From Wenxinia saemankumensis (GTDB taxonomy: Bacteria; Pseudomonadota; Alphaproteobacteria; Rhodobacterales; Rhodobacteraceae): DNA of 64,000 nt. The notes under the pieces were generated by a model. The model made no database searches. It saw only the letters and a list, made by a program, of their open reading frames with translations, and was not told the DNA's origin. Positions 31,679 through 41,695 of the stretch are shown here, piece by piece. Location: contig NZ_FQYO01000005.1 of assembly GCF_900141735.1 (NCBI RefSeq), forward strand, positions 62,001 to 126,000, given 5' to 3'. How positions within the stretch are numbered: the stretch's first letter is position 1; each line of letters opens with the position of its first letter. The position numbers and the translations under genes are program-made.

Positions 31679-31893
31679 CTGTCGCTCCTTGGCTTTGCGT
31701 GTCTCCCTTGACCGCCCATCTAGTCATGCTGCGCTGCGGCACCACCGCAGGATGGTCAGCCCCGCCTTGCAGGAATTGCATGGGCCGATCCGCGCCCGTG
31801 CGGGCGACGAAGTCGTGAGCGCCGCGGCGATGGACCCGGTCGCCGCGACGGGGCATTAGCTGGGGAAACCACGTTCCAGCCGAAGGCCCGCCC

Positions 31894-33078
31894 GTGACCT
31901 CTCCGCTTCTGCCCGCCGCCGCCCTTCTTCTCCTGCCCGGGGCCAGCCTCGCCCAGGCCGACCTGCCCAGCACCTCCGAGATCCGCGCGATCCTCGAGGC
32001 CACGCAGGAAGCGCTGACCGCGCCCGACCCGGTGCCGGGGGCGACCCCGGAGGCAGCGCCCGATCCGGCGCCGGCCCCCGCCGATCCCGCGCCCGCCGAT
32101 CCCCTGCCGGCCGATCCCGCGCCCGCCGAGCCGGAGCCCGCCGCGCCGGAGGCCGGGGAGGACACGACCGCGCAGCAACCCCTTCCCACGCTGGAGGAGA
32201 TCGAGGCCGCCCGCTACGAGGGCGGTCCGCTGCCCGACGGCCGATCGGCCCTGACGGTGAAGGTGCAGGTGCTGCTCGACCGGGCCGGCATCTCGCCGGG
32301 CGTCGTCGACGGATGGCGCGGCGGCATGTCCGAAAGCGCGCTCGCCGCCTTCGAGCGGTCGCGCGATCTGCCGGTGGACGGCATCCTCGACGCCGCCGTC
32401 TGGCAGGCGCTGGGCGGCGACGCGGCCGACCCCATCATGATGCGCTACACGCTGCGGGACGTCGATTTCGAGGATCTGAACCCCGACCTGCCGAGCGACT
32501 ATGCAGATCTCGCGGCCCTGTCCTCGATCCCGCACCGCCGCATCACCGAGCGCGTGGCCGAGGCCTTCCACATGGACGAGGATTTCCTCATTGCGATGAA
32601 TCCGGGCGTGTCCTTCGCCAGCGGGGACACGATCTGGGTCGCCTCGACCGGCGGCGCCGTCGCGACCCCCGTCACCCGCATCACGGTCGACAAGAGCACC
32701 TCTCGTCTCAGCGCCTATGACGCCTCGGGCGTGCTCGTCGTCGACTACCCCGTGACCATCGGCTCGCCCGACACGCCATCGCCTTCCGGAACGGTGACGG
32801 TGACGGCCGTGGCACCGCTGCCGACCTACCATTACAACCCGGACAATTTCGTGCAGGGCGAGAACATGTCTGCCCTGACCCTGCCGCCGGGCCCGAACGG
32901 GCCGGTGGGCAGCATGTGGATCGACCTGTCCGAGCCCTCCTACGGGCTGCACGGCACGCCGGAGCCCGATTCGCTGTTCTCCCGCCAGAGCCATGGCTGC
33001 GTGCGCCTGACAAACTGGGACGTGGAAGAGCTGTCCCGGCTGGTGAGCGAGGGCACGGTGGTCGAGTTCCAGGGCTGA
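31894..33078 (+). CDS. exported L,D-transpeptidase (YkuD) with peptidoglycan-binding domain
   Basis: A 394-aa periplasmic enzyme expected to form 3-3 peptidoglycan cross-links or attach proteins to the wall. A signal peptide (to about residue 21) is followed by a Pro/Ala/Asp repeat linker (about 45-90), a PG_binding_1 domain (about 110-180, ALTVKVQVLLDRAGISPGVVDG), and a C-terminal YkuD domain from about 255. The catalytic segment HGCVRLTNWD has its nucleophile at Cys369, with His352 in YGLHGT. The GTG at 31894 is the start that yields the signal peptide. It is convergent with gap. Confidence 0.93.
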   Translation: MTSPLLPAAALLLLPGASLAQADLPSTSEIRAILEATQEALTAPDPVPGATPEAAPDPAPAPADPAPADPLPADPAPAEPEPAAPEAGEDTTAQQPLPTLEEIEAARYEGGPLPDGRSALTVKVQVLLDRAGISPGVVDGWRGGMSESALAAFERSRDLPVDGILDAAVWQALGGDAADPIMMRYTLRDVDFEDLNPDLPSDYADLAALSSIPHRRITERVAEAFHMDEDFLIAMNPGVSFASGDTIWVASTGGAVATPVTRITVDKSTSRLSAYDASGVLVVDYPVTIGSPDTPSPSGTVTVTAVAPLPTYHYNPDNFVQGENMSALTLPPGPNGPVGSMWIDLSEPSYGLHGTPEPDSLFSRQSHGCVRLTNWDVEELSRLVSEGTVVEFQG

Positions 33079-33304
33079 CGGCCGGACCGGCGCTCGCGCG
33101 CCGAGCGCGCATCGCCCCGCCCGCCGTCCCGTTCCGGCAGTGCCGGCCCCGGGCGGCAATCGAAAAGGCGGCCCTTGGTGGCGATGTCCAGTTGGGGCGC
33201 CCACGGCTGTGGCGCCGGTTGCCCATCGGCCCGGGATGTCCGCGCGCATCCCCCGGCGAGCCGACGCGGCAGCAGGCCCATTCCTCCGGTCCACCGAAAC
33301 GGAA

Positions 33305-33334
33305 AGGGCCCCGCGCCGGTCGGTGCGGGGCCCT
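33305..33334 (-). terminator. intrinsic terminator downstream of gap
   Basis: A 13-bp stem (AGGGCCCCGCGCC / GGTGCGGGGCCCT, one wobble position, 4-nt loop) lies 26 bp past the gap stop. On the minus strand it is followed by TTTCCGTTTC. This is a convincing rho-independent terminator for the leftward gap transcript. Confidence 0.8.
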
Positions 33335-33359
33335 GTCCCATCCGGTCACGAAAACCGGA

Positions 33360-34370
<1,011 letters not shown>

Positions 34371-34503
34371 ATGAGGGCCTCCGGGTCTGGATGAGCCGCC
34401 GGCGCCCGGGCGGCGCGGCGACATGGGGCGCGCCGCGCGGGACGCGCGGGCGGGGTCGCCCGCCACATTTGCCTTTCGGGGCGAAAGGTCAACACTTCCG
34501 CTC

Positions 34504-34644
34504 TCATCGCCAGAAGGCGATGGTCCGCAGCAGGTCGGTGAAGGCCCGCGCCCCCGCGAGCGTCCCGCCCCAGCCGGCATAGAGATCCAGCCCGATCAGC
34601 GTGGCGATCAAGACGAACAGGACGAGGGCGAGCCGCGTGGTCAT
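34504..34644 (-). CDS. 46-aa single-span membrane protein upstream of gap
   Basis: The product begins [20 protein letters not shown] and has one transmembrane helix (residues 4-20), then [20 protein letters not shown] and a C-terminal IAFWR. No function is known. Similar 40-50-residue membrane peptides sit next to gap in other Rhodobacteraceae as far as I recall, which argues for a real gene. It lies between the 80-aa gene and gap, both on the same strand. Confidence 0.65.
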   Translation of the reverse strand: MTTRLALVLFVLIATLIGLDLYAGWGGTLAGARAFTDLLRTIAFWR

Positions 34645-34706
34645 GGCGGTCAGGCTAGGCGCGGGCCGCGCCGCTGCCCAGAGGGCGGCGCACGACCCGG
34701 CCGGAC

Positions 34707-34949
34707 TCAGGCCGGCATCTGCAGCGAACGCGCCACTCTGTCCTCGAGCAGGCGGACGCCGCCCTCGTCGATGGCGACGATCTCGGCCGTGCCGATCGCG
34801 GTGCCGACGCCGACCTTGACGACGCGGCCGTCGGCCAGGCGCATCAGGGCGGTCGGCGTCTCGGAGAGGAACAGCCCGATCAGGACGGTCTCGTCCAGCT
34901 CGATTCCCTGCGGCGCGCGCGCCGCCTCGGCCACGATGGTGTTGCTCAT
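34707..34949 (-). CDS. 80-aa protein resembling PilP/GspC-type beta domain
   Basis: Not firmly recognised. The sequence FLSETPTALMRLADGRVVKV, then GTAIGTAEIVAIDEGGVRLL, has the order of beta strands seen in the small homology-region domains of PilP and GspC, in which a residue-modifying loop precedes a KVGxG turn. There is no signal peptide or membrane segment, so if related it works in the cytosol or as a detached domain. The start at 34949 (MSNTIVAEAARAPQG) is the first ATG that leaves this domain intact. It lies between hisE and the 46-aa membrane peptide. Confidence 0.65.
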   Translation of the reverse strand: MSNTIVAEAARAPQGIELDETVLIGLFLSETPTALMRLADGRVVKVGVGTAIGTAEIVAIDEGGVRLLEDRVARSLQMPA

Positions 34950-35123
34950 GGATCCATGCCCCCAGGGTTCCGGTGAACGGGTCGGACGGTTCCTGCCGCG
35001 CCCCATTGGAAAGCGGCGACCTAGACAGGGTGGGGTCCGGGCAAAAGAGGCCGCTCTCGGCCCCGTGAGCGCAAATGCCGCGCTGCGGCGAAGTCCGGCC
35101 GATCGCCGCGAGGAATCGGCGGC

Positions 35124-35435
35124 TCAGCGCCGGCGGGCGGCCTTTTCCTCGAGCCCCGATCGCGATTCGCGGCGCGTCAGCTCGGCCTCGATATCGGCGA
35201 GGGTGACGCCGCGCGCCGCGCACATGACGAGCAGGTGGTAGAGCGCGTCCGCCGCCTCGGACGTCAGCTTGGCCGGGTCGGCGCGCACCGCCTCGATCAC
35301 GGCCTCCACCGCCTCCTCGCCGAACTTCTCGGCCGCCTTGTCGGGATCGGCCAGCAGCCGGGCGGTCCAGCTGGTCGCGGGATCGGCGCCCCGGCGCGCG
35401 GCGATGGTGGCGGCGAGGCGATCGAGGGCGCTCAT
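35124..35435 (-). CDS. hisE: phosphoribosyl-ATP pyrophosphatase
   Basis: HisE (103 aa) hydrolyses phosphoribosyl-ATP to phosphoribosyl-AMP, step 2 of histidine synthesis. The MazG-like motif [13 protein letters not shown], with metal-binding glutamates, and the second-helix [12 protein letters not shown] are present. Its ATG overlaps the hisF stop by 4 nt, so the two are co-translated. The C-terminal EEKAARRR tail is typical for alphaproteobacteria. Confidence 0.95.
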   Translation of the reverse strand: MSALDRLAATIAARRGADPATSWTARLLADPDKAAEKFGEEAVEAVIEAVRADPAKLTSEAADALYHLLVMCAARGVTLADIEAELTRRESRSGLEEKAARRR

Positions 35436-36220
35436 GCGGAACTCGCGGGGGTGGAGAGGGGGGCAGGACGGACGGGAATCCCGGCCGCGGCCATGTGGGC
35501 CTTGGCCTCGGGGATCGTGAACGTGCCGAAATGGAAGATCGAGGCCGCAAGGACGGCGGAGGCCCCGCCCTCGATCACGCCCTCGACCAGGTGGTCGAGC
35601 GTGCCGACCCCGCCGCTGGCGATCACGGGCACGTCCACAGCGTCGGAGACGGCCCGGGTCAGCGCCAGGTTGAAGCCGGCCTTCGTCCCGTCGCGGTCCA
35701 TCGAGGTGAGCAGGATCTCACCCGCGCCCTTCGCGGCGACGGTCCGGGCGAACTCGACCGCGTCGATGCCGGTGGCCCTGCGCCCGCCATGGGTGAAGAT
35801 CTCCCACCGATCCGGCCCGACGCTCTTGGCGTCGATGGCACAGACGATGCACTGGCTGCCGAACTTCAGCGCGGCCTCGGTCAGCACATCGGGATTCGCC
35901 ACGGCCGCCGAGTTGAACGACACCTTGTCCGCCCCCGCCAGCAGCAGGTTCCGCACGTCCTCGACGGTACGGACGCCGCCGCCGATGGTCAGCGGCATGA
36001 AGCACGCCTCGGCCGTGCGGGTGGCGAGGTCGTACATCGTGCCGCGATTCTCGTGCGTGGCGTGGATGTCGAGGAAGCACAGCTCGTCCGCGCCGGCCGC
36101 GTCATAGGCGCGTGCGGCCTCCACCGGGTCGCCCGCGTCGATCAGGTCGACGAAGTTGACGCCCTTGACCACGCGCCCGTCGGCGACGTCGAGGCAGGGG
36201 ATGACGCGGACCTTCAGCAT
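35432..36220 (-). CDS. hisF: imidazole glycerol-phosphate synthase, cyclase subunit
   Basis: HisF (262 aa) is the (beta-alpha)8 barrel that uses ammonia from HisH and PRFAR to form imidazole glycerol phosphate and AICAR. Opening [20 protein letters not shown] contains the catalytic aspartate of CLDV, and the second catalytic aspartate is in [13 protein letters not shown]. Phosphate-binding GGGVRT and ASGGVG are also clear. Length is slightly above average because of a Pro/Ala/Ser-rich C-terminal tail. Its partner hisH lies about 3 kb upstream on the same strand, separated by opposite-strand genes. Confidence 0.97.
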   Translation of the reverse strand: MLKVRVIPCLDVADGRVVKGVNFVDLIDAGDPVEAARAYDAAGADELCFLDIHATHENRGTMYDLATRTAEACFMPLTIGGGVRTVEDVRNLLLAGADKVSFNSAAVANPDVLTEAALKFGSQCIVCAIDAKSVGPDRWEIFTHGGRRATGIDAVEFARTVAAKGAGEILLTSMDRDGTKAGFNLALTRAVSDAVDVPVIASGGVGTLDHLVEGVIEGGASAVLAASIFHFGTFTIPEAKAHMAAAGIPVRPAPLSTPASSA

Positions 36221-36311
36221 GACCGCGCCCTTAGCGCCTGACGCGGAGGGAGCCAAGAGGCCCCCGGACGTGTTAGCATCAGGACCGAATGATGTGACCC
36301 GGGAGACCCCG

Positions 36312-36824
36312 ATGCCGATCCGTGCCGCCGCCGCCCTTGTCGCCGCCGCGACCCTTGCCGCCCCCGCCCTGGCCGAGTTCAGGGAGGTCGAGGCGGAGGG
36401 CACCGTGCCCCAGGTCGCGGACCGCCTCGCCGCGGCGGTGGAGGAGGCGGGCGCGACACTCTTCGCCCGGGTCGACCATGCCGCGGGGGCCGAGGCGGCG
36501 GGCCTGGAGCTGGAGCCCGCGACGCTGCTGGTCTTCGGCAATCCCGAGCTGGGCACGCCCGTGCTGCAGGCCGACCTCAAGGCCGGTCTCTACCTGCCGC
36601 TGCGCGTGCTGGTGATGGACCGGGACGGGCAGACCTTCATCGTCTACGAGGACGTGAGGGCCATGCTGGACGAGCTCGACGTGCCGCCGGCCGCCCCCTA
36701 TCTCGAGCCGATCTCGGACGCGCTCGAGGCGCTGACGACGGGCGTCGCCGAGGCGCCGGAGGGCGAGATGCCGCCCGAGACGAGCGACGAGGACGATCCG
36801 GCCGAGGGGCCCGCCCCGCAATAG
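36312..36824 (+). CDS. exported DUF302 protein
   Basis: A 170-aa periplasmic or secreted protein. The signal peptide [21 protein letters not shown] is followed by a DUF302 domain (about 25-140): [14 protein letters not shown], then [20 protein letters not shown], and [14 protein letters not shown]. The family fold is known from structures, but the function is not; heavy-metal or redox links have been proposed elsewhere. The C-terminus is acidic and Pro-rich. It sits head to head with hisF and tail to tail with hisA, on the opposite strand from the his genes. Confidence 0.88.
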   Translation: MPIRAAAALVAAATLAAPALAEFREVEAEGTVPQVADRLAAAVEEAGATLFARVDHAAGAEAAGLELEPATLLVFGNPELGTPVLQADLKAGLYLPLRVLVMDRDGQTFIVYEDVRAMLDELDVPPAAPYLEPISDALEALTTGVAEAPEGEMPPETSDEDDPAEGPAPQ

Positions 36825-36831
36825 GGCCGCG

Positions 36832-37554
36832 TCAGCCCTTCACGATCGACAGCGCGACGCCGAGATCGATCTTGCCGTCGTAGAGCGCCCGGCCCGAGAT
36901 CGCGCCGGCAATCACGCCCGTCGCCTTCAGCGCCTGCAGATCGGCGATCGAGGACACGCCGCCCGAGGCGATCACCTCCATCCCGGTGTGACGGGCCAGC
37001 TTTTCGGTCTCGGTCACGTTGGGGCCGGCCATCGCGCCGTCGCGCTGGATGTCGGTATAGATGATCGCGGCGACCCCGGCGGATTCGAAATGGGCGGCCA
37101 GGTCGACGGCCTGCATCGTCGTCACCTCGGCCCAGCCGCGGGTCGCCACGCGCCCCTCGCGCGCGTCGATGCCCAGCGCGATGCGTCCCGGATGGGCGGC
37201 GCAGGCGGCGCGGACGAAATCCGGATCCTCCACAGCCGCGGTGCCCAGGATCACGCGGGCCACACCCTTGCCCAGCCAGCCCTCGACGGTCGCCATGTCG
37301 CGGATCCCGCCGCCGAGCTGGACCTTCGTGTCCGGACAGGCGGCGAGGATCGACTCGACCGCCCCCGCGTTGCGCGGCGCCCCGGCGAACGCGCCGTCGA
37401 GATCGACGAGATGCAGCCAGTCGCACCCGGCCTCGACGAAGGCCCGGGCCTGCGCGGCAGGGTCGTCGTTGAAGACCGTCGCGCTTTCCATGTCGCCGCG
37501 CAAAAGCCGCACGGCCTTGCCGTCCTTGAGGTCGATGGCGGGGTAGAGGATCAT
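36832..37554 (-). CDS. hisA: ProFAR isomerase
   Basis: HisA (240 aa) opens the ribose of ProFAR to give PRFAR, the substrate of HisF/His[18 protein letters not shown] has the catalytic aspartate 8, and [14 protein letters not shown] has the second catalytic aspartate. GGGIRD and ASGGVSS are the phosphate-binding turns. The ATG at 37554 is the conserved start; a longer frame upstream lacks similarity. It is flanked on both sides by opposite-strand genes (DUF302 and DUF2147). Confidence 0.97.
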   Translation of the reverse strand: MILYPAIDLKDGKAVRLLRGDMESATVFNDDPAAQARAFVEAGCDWLHLVDLDGAFAGAPRNAGAVESILAACPDTKVQLGGGIRDMATVEGWLGKGVARVILGTAAVEDPDFVRAACAAHPGRIALGIDAREGRVATRGWAEVTTMQAVDLAAHFESAGVAAIIYTDIQRDGAMAGPNVTETEKLARHTGMEVIASGGVSSIADLQALKATGVIAGAISGRALYDGKIDLGVALSIVKG

Positions 37555-37702
37555 GGCCGGGCTCCCGTTGCAGGCGTTCGTCCTGTCCCATGACGGGGCC
37601 GGCAACGCAACGTTCCGGATCGGGCGTCCCCTACGTCACCCTTGCCCGGTCGCCGCGCACCGCCGCCTCATTCCCGTCAGAGGAGACATGAGGGAGGACA
37701 CC

Positions 37703-38095
37703 ATGATCCGCACCATCGCCGCCGCCGCGCTGGCGGCCACGCTCGCCCTGCCGGCGCTCGCCCAGAACGCCGAGGTGCTCGGCACCTGGCGCACCCAGCC
37801 GGACGACAACGGCAATTACGGGCTGGTCGACATCTCGGTCTGCGGCGACGCCTATTGCGGCGTGCTCGTGCGCAGCTTCGACGGCGCGGGCAACGAGCTC
37901 GACAGCCCCAATACCGGCCGGCAGATCATCTGGGACATGCGCCCCTACGGGAACGGCCATTACGACGACGGCCAGATCTACGCGCCGGACCGCGATTCCA
38001 CCTATGCGTCCGAGATGGATCTCGCCGGGAACACCCTGACGGTCCGCGGCTGCTTCATCGGGATCTGCCGCGCGCAGACCTGGACGCGGAACTGA
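37703..38095 (+). CDS. exported DUF2147 protein
   Basis: A 130-aa secreted or periplasmic protein. The signal peptide MIRTIAAAALAATLALPALA is followed by the DUF2147 core, seen in EVLGTWRTQPDDNGNYGLVD, CGDAYCGVLVRSFD, and the C-terminal LTVRGCFIGICRAQTWTR. The four cysteines probably form two disulphides. An in-frame ATG at 37688, also with a good ribosome site, would add five residues. Lipocalin-like binding is suspected for this family, but no ligand is established. Confidence 0.88.
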   Translation: MIRTIAAAALAATLALPALAQNAEVLGTWRTQPDDNGNYGLVDISVCGDAYCGVLVRSFDGAGNELDSPNTGRQIIWDMRPYGNGHYDDGQIYAPDRDSTYASEMDLAGNTLTVRGCFIGICRAQTWTRN

Positions 38096-38121
38096 TCCTT
38101 CTGCCGAAGCCGTGATGGAAC

Positions 38122-38151
38122 GGGGGCGGCGCGGAACGACCCGCCGCCCCC
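38122..38151 (+). terminator. hairpin downstream of the DUF2147 gene
   Basis: A perfect 10-bp GC stem (GGGGGCGGCG / CGCCGCCCCC, 10-nt loop) begins 27 bp after the stop and is followed by GGAACGTTT. The T-run is weak, so termination is likely from position rather than proven by sequence. Confidence 0.5.
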
Positions 38152-38209
38152 GGAACGTTTCCCGTCCGACGGGTCCCGGTCCGGGGCCCCACAGGGAAAG
38201 GAAACGGAC

Positions 38210-39028
38210 ATGCCCATCGTGACGACGACCGACGGCGTCGACCTCTATGTCAGGGATTGGGGGCAGGGGCGCCCGGTCGTGCTGATCCACGGCTGGCCGC
38301 TGAACGCCGACAGCTGGGAGCATCAGGCCCTCGGCCTCGCCGAGGCGGGGTTCCGCGTGATCTCCTACGACCGGCGCGGCTTCGGCCGCTCGGGCCAGCC
38401 CTGGGGCGGCTACGACTACGACACCATGTCGGACGACCTCGCGGCGGTGATCTCGACGCTCGGCCTGAGCGATGCCGCGATCGCGGGGTTCTCGATGGGC
38501 GGGGGCGAGGTGGCCCGCTACATGTCGCGCCACGAGGGCAAGGGCGTCGCGCAGGCCGCGCTGATCTCGTCCATCGCGCCCTACATGCTGCAGACCGACG
38601 ACCACGACGGCGTCCCCGAGGACGTCTTCGCCGGGATGAAGGAGGGGCTGCGCAAGGATCGCGCCGCCTTCCTGCAGGACTTCTTCAAGGATTTCTACGG
38701 GCAGGGCACCGGGGCGGGCGGCGTATCGGAGGCGGTGCTGCACTGGACGTGGTCGATGGCGATGATGGCCTCGCCCAAGGCGACGCTGGATTGCGTCGAC
38801 GCTTTCGGCAAGACGGACCTGCGGGACGACATGGGCGCCTTCGACGTGCCCACGCTGGTGATCCACGGCACGGACGACCAGACGGTGCCGATCGACAGCG
38901 CGGGCCGCGCGGCGGCCAAGGCCGTCAAGGGCGCCACGCTGAAGGAATATGCGGGCGCGCCCCACGGCCTGACCGCGACCGAGCCGGACCGCGTGACGCA
39001 GGACCTGCTCGACTTCCTGCGCGGCTGA
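38210..39028 (+). CDS. alpha/beta hydrolase, non-haem chloroperoxidase/esterase type
   Basis: A 272-aa cytosolic hydrolase close to cofactor-free haloperoxidases and aryl esterases. The nucleophile elbow GFSMGGGE places Ser95; the acid is in HGTDDQTVP (Asp222/223) and the base is His252 in GAPHGLT. The oxyanion segment LIHGWPLNADSWEHQ is also typical. An AAAGGAAA site precedes the ATG. The natural substrate is not predictable. It is convergent with hisH and on the opposite strand from the his cluster. Confidence 0.92.
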   Translation: MPIVTTTDGVDLYVRDWGQGRPVVLIHGWPLNADSWEHQALGLAEAGFRVISYDRRGFGRSGQPWGGYDYDTMSDDLAAVISTLGLSDAAIAGFSMGGGEVARYMSRHEGKGVAQAALISSIAPYMLQTDDHDGVPEDVFAGMKEGLRKDRAAFLQDFFKDFYGQGTGAGGVSEAVLHWTWSMAMMASPKATLDCVDAFGKTDLRDDMGAFDVPTLVIHGTDDQTVPIDSAGRAAAKAVKGATLKEYAGAPHGLTATEPDRVTQDLLDFLRG

Positions 39029-39066
39029 GCCCTTCGGGGGCCGGGGGTTCTTCCGGTCCCCGTCAC

Positions 39067-39702
39067 TCAGGGTCGCCAGGCCAGGAAGTTGGCGATCAGG
39101 CGCAGGCCCGTCTCCTGGCTCTTCTCGGGGTGGAACTGGGTGCCGATCATCGTGTCCCGCCCGACAATGGCCGTGACCGGCCCGCCATACTGGACCGTGG
39201 CAAGCAGGTCCGGTCCCTCTGCCACGTCCATGTGCCAGGAATGGACGAAATAGGCATGGTCCCCGGTGGCGATCCCCTCGAGCACCGGATGCGCCTTGAT
39301 CACGGCGAGGTCGTTCCAGCCCATATGGGGGACCTTGCGCTCCTCGCCGGGCTCGATCCCGATCACCGTCCCGTCGATCCAGCCGAGGCCCTCGGTCTCT
39401 TCGTATTCCAGGCCCCGGCTGGCCATCATCTGCATCCCGACGCAGATGCCGAGGAAGGGACGGCCCCGCACCTCCACCGTCTCGCGCAGCGCGTCCTCGA
39501 GCCCCGCGATCCCGGCCAAGGCCCGGCGGCAGGCGGGGAAGGCGCCGTCGCCGGGCAGGACGACCCGCTCGGCCCGCGCCACGACGCCGGGATCGTCGGT
39601 CACCACGATCTCGCCGCCGCCCCCTTCGGCCGCCATCCGCTCGAACGCCTTCTGTGCCGAGTGCAGGTTGCCGCTGCCGATATCGATGAGGGCGGTCGTC
39701 AC
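39067..39702 (-). CDS. hisH: imidazole glycerol-phosphate synthase, glutaminase subunit
   Basis: HisH (211 aa) is the class I glutamine amidotransferase that feeds ammonia to HisF. The nucleophile is Cys87 in [10 protein letters not shown], and the His/Glu pair is in [10 protein letters not shown]. The start is a GTG that overlaps the hisB stop by 4 nt (GTGA), so translation is coupled to hisB. Downstream, the opposite-strand hydrolase gene ends about 40 bp away. Confidence 0.96.
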   Translation of the reverse strand: MTTALIDIGSGNLHSAQKAFERMAAEGGGGEIVVTDDPGVVARAERVVLPGDGAFPACRRALAGIAGLEDALRETVEVRGRPFLGICVGMQMMASRGLEYEETEGLGWIDGTVIGIEPGEERKVPHMGWNDLAVIKAHPVLEGIATGDHAYFVHSWHMDVAEGPDLLATVQYGGPVTAIVGRDTMIGTQFHPEKSQETGLRLIANFLAWRP

Positions 39703-40286
39703 AGCGCGCCCTTCGTCGAGGGGATGGCGTCGCCCGCGCGCGGATCGGGCTCCGCCGCCATCCGCAGGGCGCGGGCAACGGCCTTGAACGCGGCCTCGGC
39801 GATGTGGTGGCTGTTGATCCCGTGCAGGCGGTCGACATGCAGCGTGATCCCGCCATGGGTGGCGAGCGCCTGGAAGAACTCGCGCACCAGCTCGGTGTCG
39901 AAGCGGCCGATCTGGGCGGTCGGGAAGTCGACCTTCCACACGAGATAGGGCCGCGCCGACAGGTCGAGCGCGCAGCGCACCTGCGCGTCGTCCATCGCGA
40001 GGTGGCATTCCCCGTAGCGCCGGATCCCGCGCTTGTCTCCCAGCGCCTGCCGCAGCGCCTGCCCGAGCGCGATGCCCGTATCCTCGACCGTATGGTGGTC
40101 GTCGACATGCAGATCTCCCGTCGCACGCACGTGCAGGTCGATCATCGAGTGCCGGGCCATCTGGTCGAGCATGTGGTCGAAGAACCCGATCCCGGTGGCG
40201 CAATCGCGCGTTCCGGTCCCGTCGAGGTTCACGGACACCGCGATCTCGGTCTCGGCTGTCTTCCGGGTGAGGCTGGCCTGGCGCAT
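39699..40286 (-). CDS. hisB: imidazoleglycerol-phosphate dehydratase
   Basis: HisB (195 aa), the monofunctional dehydratase that removes water from imidazole glycerol phosphate. The manganese-binding histidine motifs are [24 protein letters not shown] and [13 protein letters not shown]. The length fits the dehydratase alone, with no phosphatase domain. It follows a tRNA-Gly gene and its terminator on the same strand, so its promoter is probably in the 45 bp before the start. Confidence 0.97.
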   Translation of the reverse strand: MRQASLTRKTAETEIAVSVNLDGTGTRDCATGIGFFDHMLDQMARHSMIDLHVRATGDLHVDDHHTVEDTGIALGQALRQALGDKRGIRRYGECHLAMDDAQVRCALDLSARPYLVWKVDFPTAQIGRFDTELVREFFQALATHGGITLHVDRLHGINSHHIAEAAFKAVARALRMAAEPDPRAGDAIPSTKGAL

Positions 40287-40331
40287 GGATGCCCTCTCGA
40301 TGTCAACGAAGGCTCTTTATCCGATTGCCGG

Positions 40332-40361
40332 AAAAAGAAAACCGCCCCGGAGGGCGGCTCT
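40332..40361 (-). terminator. intrinsic terminator of tRNA-Gly
   Basis: On the minus strand, AGCCGCCC-TCCG-GGGCGGT is followed by TTTCTTTTT, starting 17 nt after the tRNA 3' end. It is a strong rho-independent terminator isolating the tRNA from hisB. Confidence 0.85.
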
Positions 40362-40375
40362 TTCGAACTCGAAAC

Positions 40376-40450
40376 TGGAGCGGGTGATGAGATTCGAACT
40401 CACGACCCTTACCTTGGCAAGGTAATGCTCTACCCCTGAGCTACACCCGC
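40376..40450 (-). tRNA. tRNA-Gly (anticodon GCC)
   Basis: A 75-nt cloverleaf with CCA encoded. The acceptor stem GCGGGTG pairs with CACCCGC, then T and CCA. The D arm is GTAGCTCAGGGGTAGAGC, the anticodon loop TTGCCAA gives GCC (glycine codons GGC and GGU), and the T arm has GTTCGAAT. It is a single tRNA gene with its own terminator. Confidence 0.97.
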
Positions 40451-40529
40451 GTCCGGTTTCGGTGAGCGGGGATGTATAAAGAGCGCCGCGGGCCTGCAAG
40501 AGGAAATTTCGCCCGCCGTGGGGGAAAGT

Positions 40530-41315
40530 TCAGTCCCGCCCGACGGGGCCGGTCCAACCCTTCGCCAGCACGTCCTCGTGGTGGATCACGACGCGGCCGG
40601 GCCGCAGCAGGATCACCCCGTAGCCGGGCGGCTCGTCGATGGAGAGCGAGGAATCGGCCGTCTCGAAATCGAGCGGCGCCTGGTGGCAGGGACTCTTGAG
40701 CATGGCCCAGGGCACGCCCCGGGCGGATCCGCTGGCCGTGCGGTGGACATGGCCGCAGACGAGGTGCCCGCCGAGCGGGGCGAGCCGGTCCAGCAGCGCC
40801 TCCCCCTCCGCCAGACGGATCGCGTCCATGCCGGGCAGGCCGCAATCGGCAGGCGGATGGTGGACGAAGACCAGCGGTCGGCGCCCGTCCGGATCTGCCA
40901 GCGCGCCGTCCAGCCAGGCGAGCCGTTCGTCGCAGAGCCGTCCGGCCGCCGACCCCTCGTCGAGCGAATCGAGGAAGATCAGCCGCCAGTCGCCCGCGTC
41001 GCGCCGGGACTGGACGAAGCCCCCGGCATCCGGCGCCCCGGGAAAGGCGGCGCGGAACGGCCCGCGGCGGTCGTGATTGCCGAGCATCGTCACGACGGGG
41101 AGGGGCAGGGGGTCCAGCAGCGCCGCGAGCCGCGCGTAGCTTTCGGCGTCGCCCCGGTGGGCGAGGTCGCCGCAGAGGACCAGCAGGTCCGCATCCCCGT
41201 GCCGCGACATCGCGTGATCCAGCGTCGCGCGCAGGCGCTCCAGCGGGTCGAGGCCGATGATCCGGGCCCCCTCGGGCGTGACATGGAGGTCGGACATGAC
41301 GAGCAGCTTCGTCAC
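40530..41315 (-). CDS. calcineurin-like phosphoesterase, CpdA-type
   Basis: A 261-aa class III cyclic-nucleotide phosphodiesterase-like enzyme of the CpdA/GpdQ group. Metal-binding motifs are in order: SDLHV at the N-terminus, LVLCGDLAHRGD, LGNHDRRG, FVHHPP and CGHVHR. These ligate a two-metal centre that could cleave cAMP or other phosphodiesters. The GTG start overlaps the preceding VOC gene stop (GTGA). It is last of a four-gene overlapping series that starts with pyc. The substrate remains open. Confidence 0.9.
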   Translation of the reverse strand: MTKLLVMSDLHVTPEGARIIGLDPLERLRATLDHAMSRHGDADLLVLCGDLAHRGDAESYARLAALLDPLPLPVVTMLGNHDRRGPFRAAFPGAPDAGGFVQSRRDAGDWRLIFLDSLDEGSAAGRLCDERLAWLDGALADPDGRRPLVFVHHPPADCGLPGMDAIRLAEGEALLDRLAPLGGHLVCGHVHRTASGSARGVPWAMLKSPCHQAPLDFETADSSLSIDEPPGYGVILLRPGRVVIHHEDVLAKGWTGPVGRD

Positions 41316-41695
41316 TTCGCCCGCTCCAGCAGGTCCCAGCGGTTCCCCCAGGGGTCGCGGAATACCGCGACCCTTCCATAGGGCTCGCTCCGCGTCGGCT
41401 CCTCGAAGGGCACGCCCGCCGCCTCCATCCGGGTGCGCATCCGGGCAAGGTCCGAGGTTTCGAGAAACAGCCAGACGCGCCCCGCGCCCTGCGCGCCGAT
41501 GCCCGACGCCTGATCGCCGGTCGCGCGGGCGAGGATCAGGTCGGCCCCTCCGCCCGAGGGGCGGACGCGGACCCAGCGCTTGGTCCCCTGGTCGATGTCC
41601 TCGACCAGCGCGAAGCCGAGCGTGCCGCAGAAGAAGGCGATGGCCTCGTCGTAATCGGGAACGAGGATCGACAGCGCGGCGAGACGCTCGGTCAC
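41312..41695 (-). CDS. VOC (glyoxalase/bleomycin-resistance) family protein
   Basis: A 127-aa single-chain VOC protein: ALSILVPDYDEAIAFFCGTLGFALVEDI forms the first beta-alpha-beta-beta-beta half, and the second half ends VAVFRDPWGNRWDLLE. Such proteins dimerise around a divalent metal and act as dioxygenases, isomerases or binding proteins; which one applies cannot be told. The GTG start overlaps the stop of the DUF2314 gene by 4 nt. Confidence 0.88.
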   Translation of the reverse strand: MTERLAALSILVPDYDEAIAFFCGTLGFALVEDIDQGTKRWVRVRPSGGGADLILARATGDQASGIGAQGAGRVWLFLETSDLARMRTRMEAAGVPFEEPTRSEPYGRVAVFRDPWGNRWDLLERAK

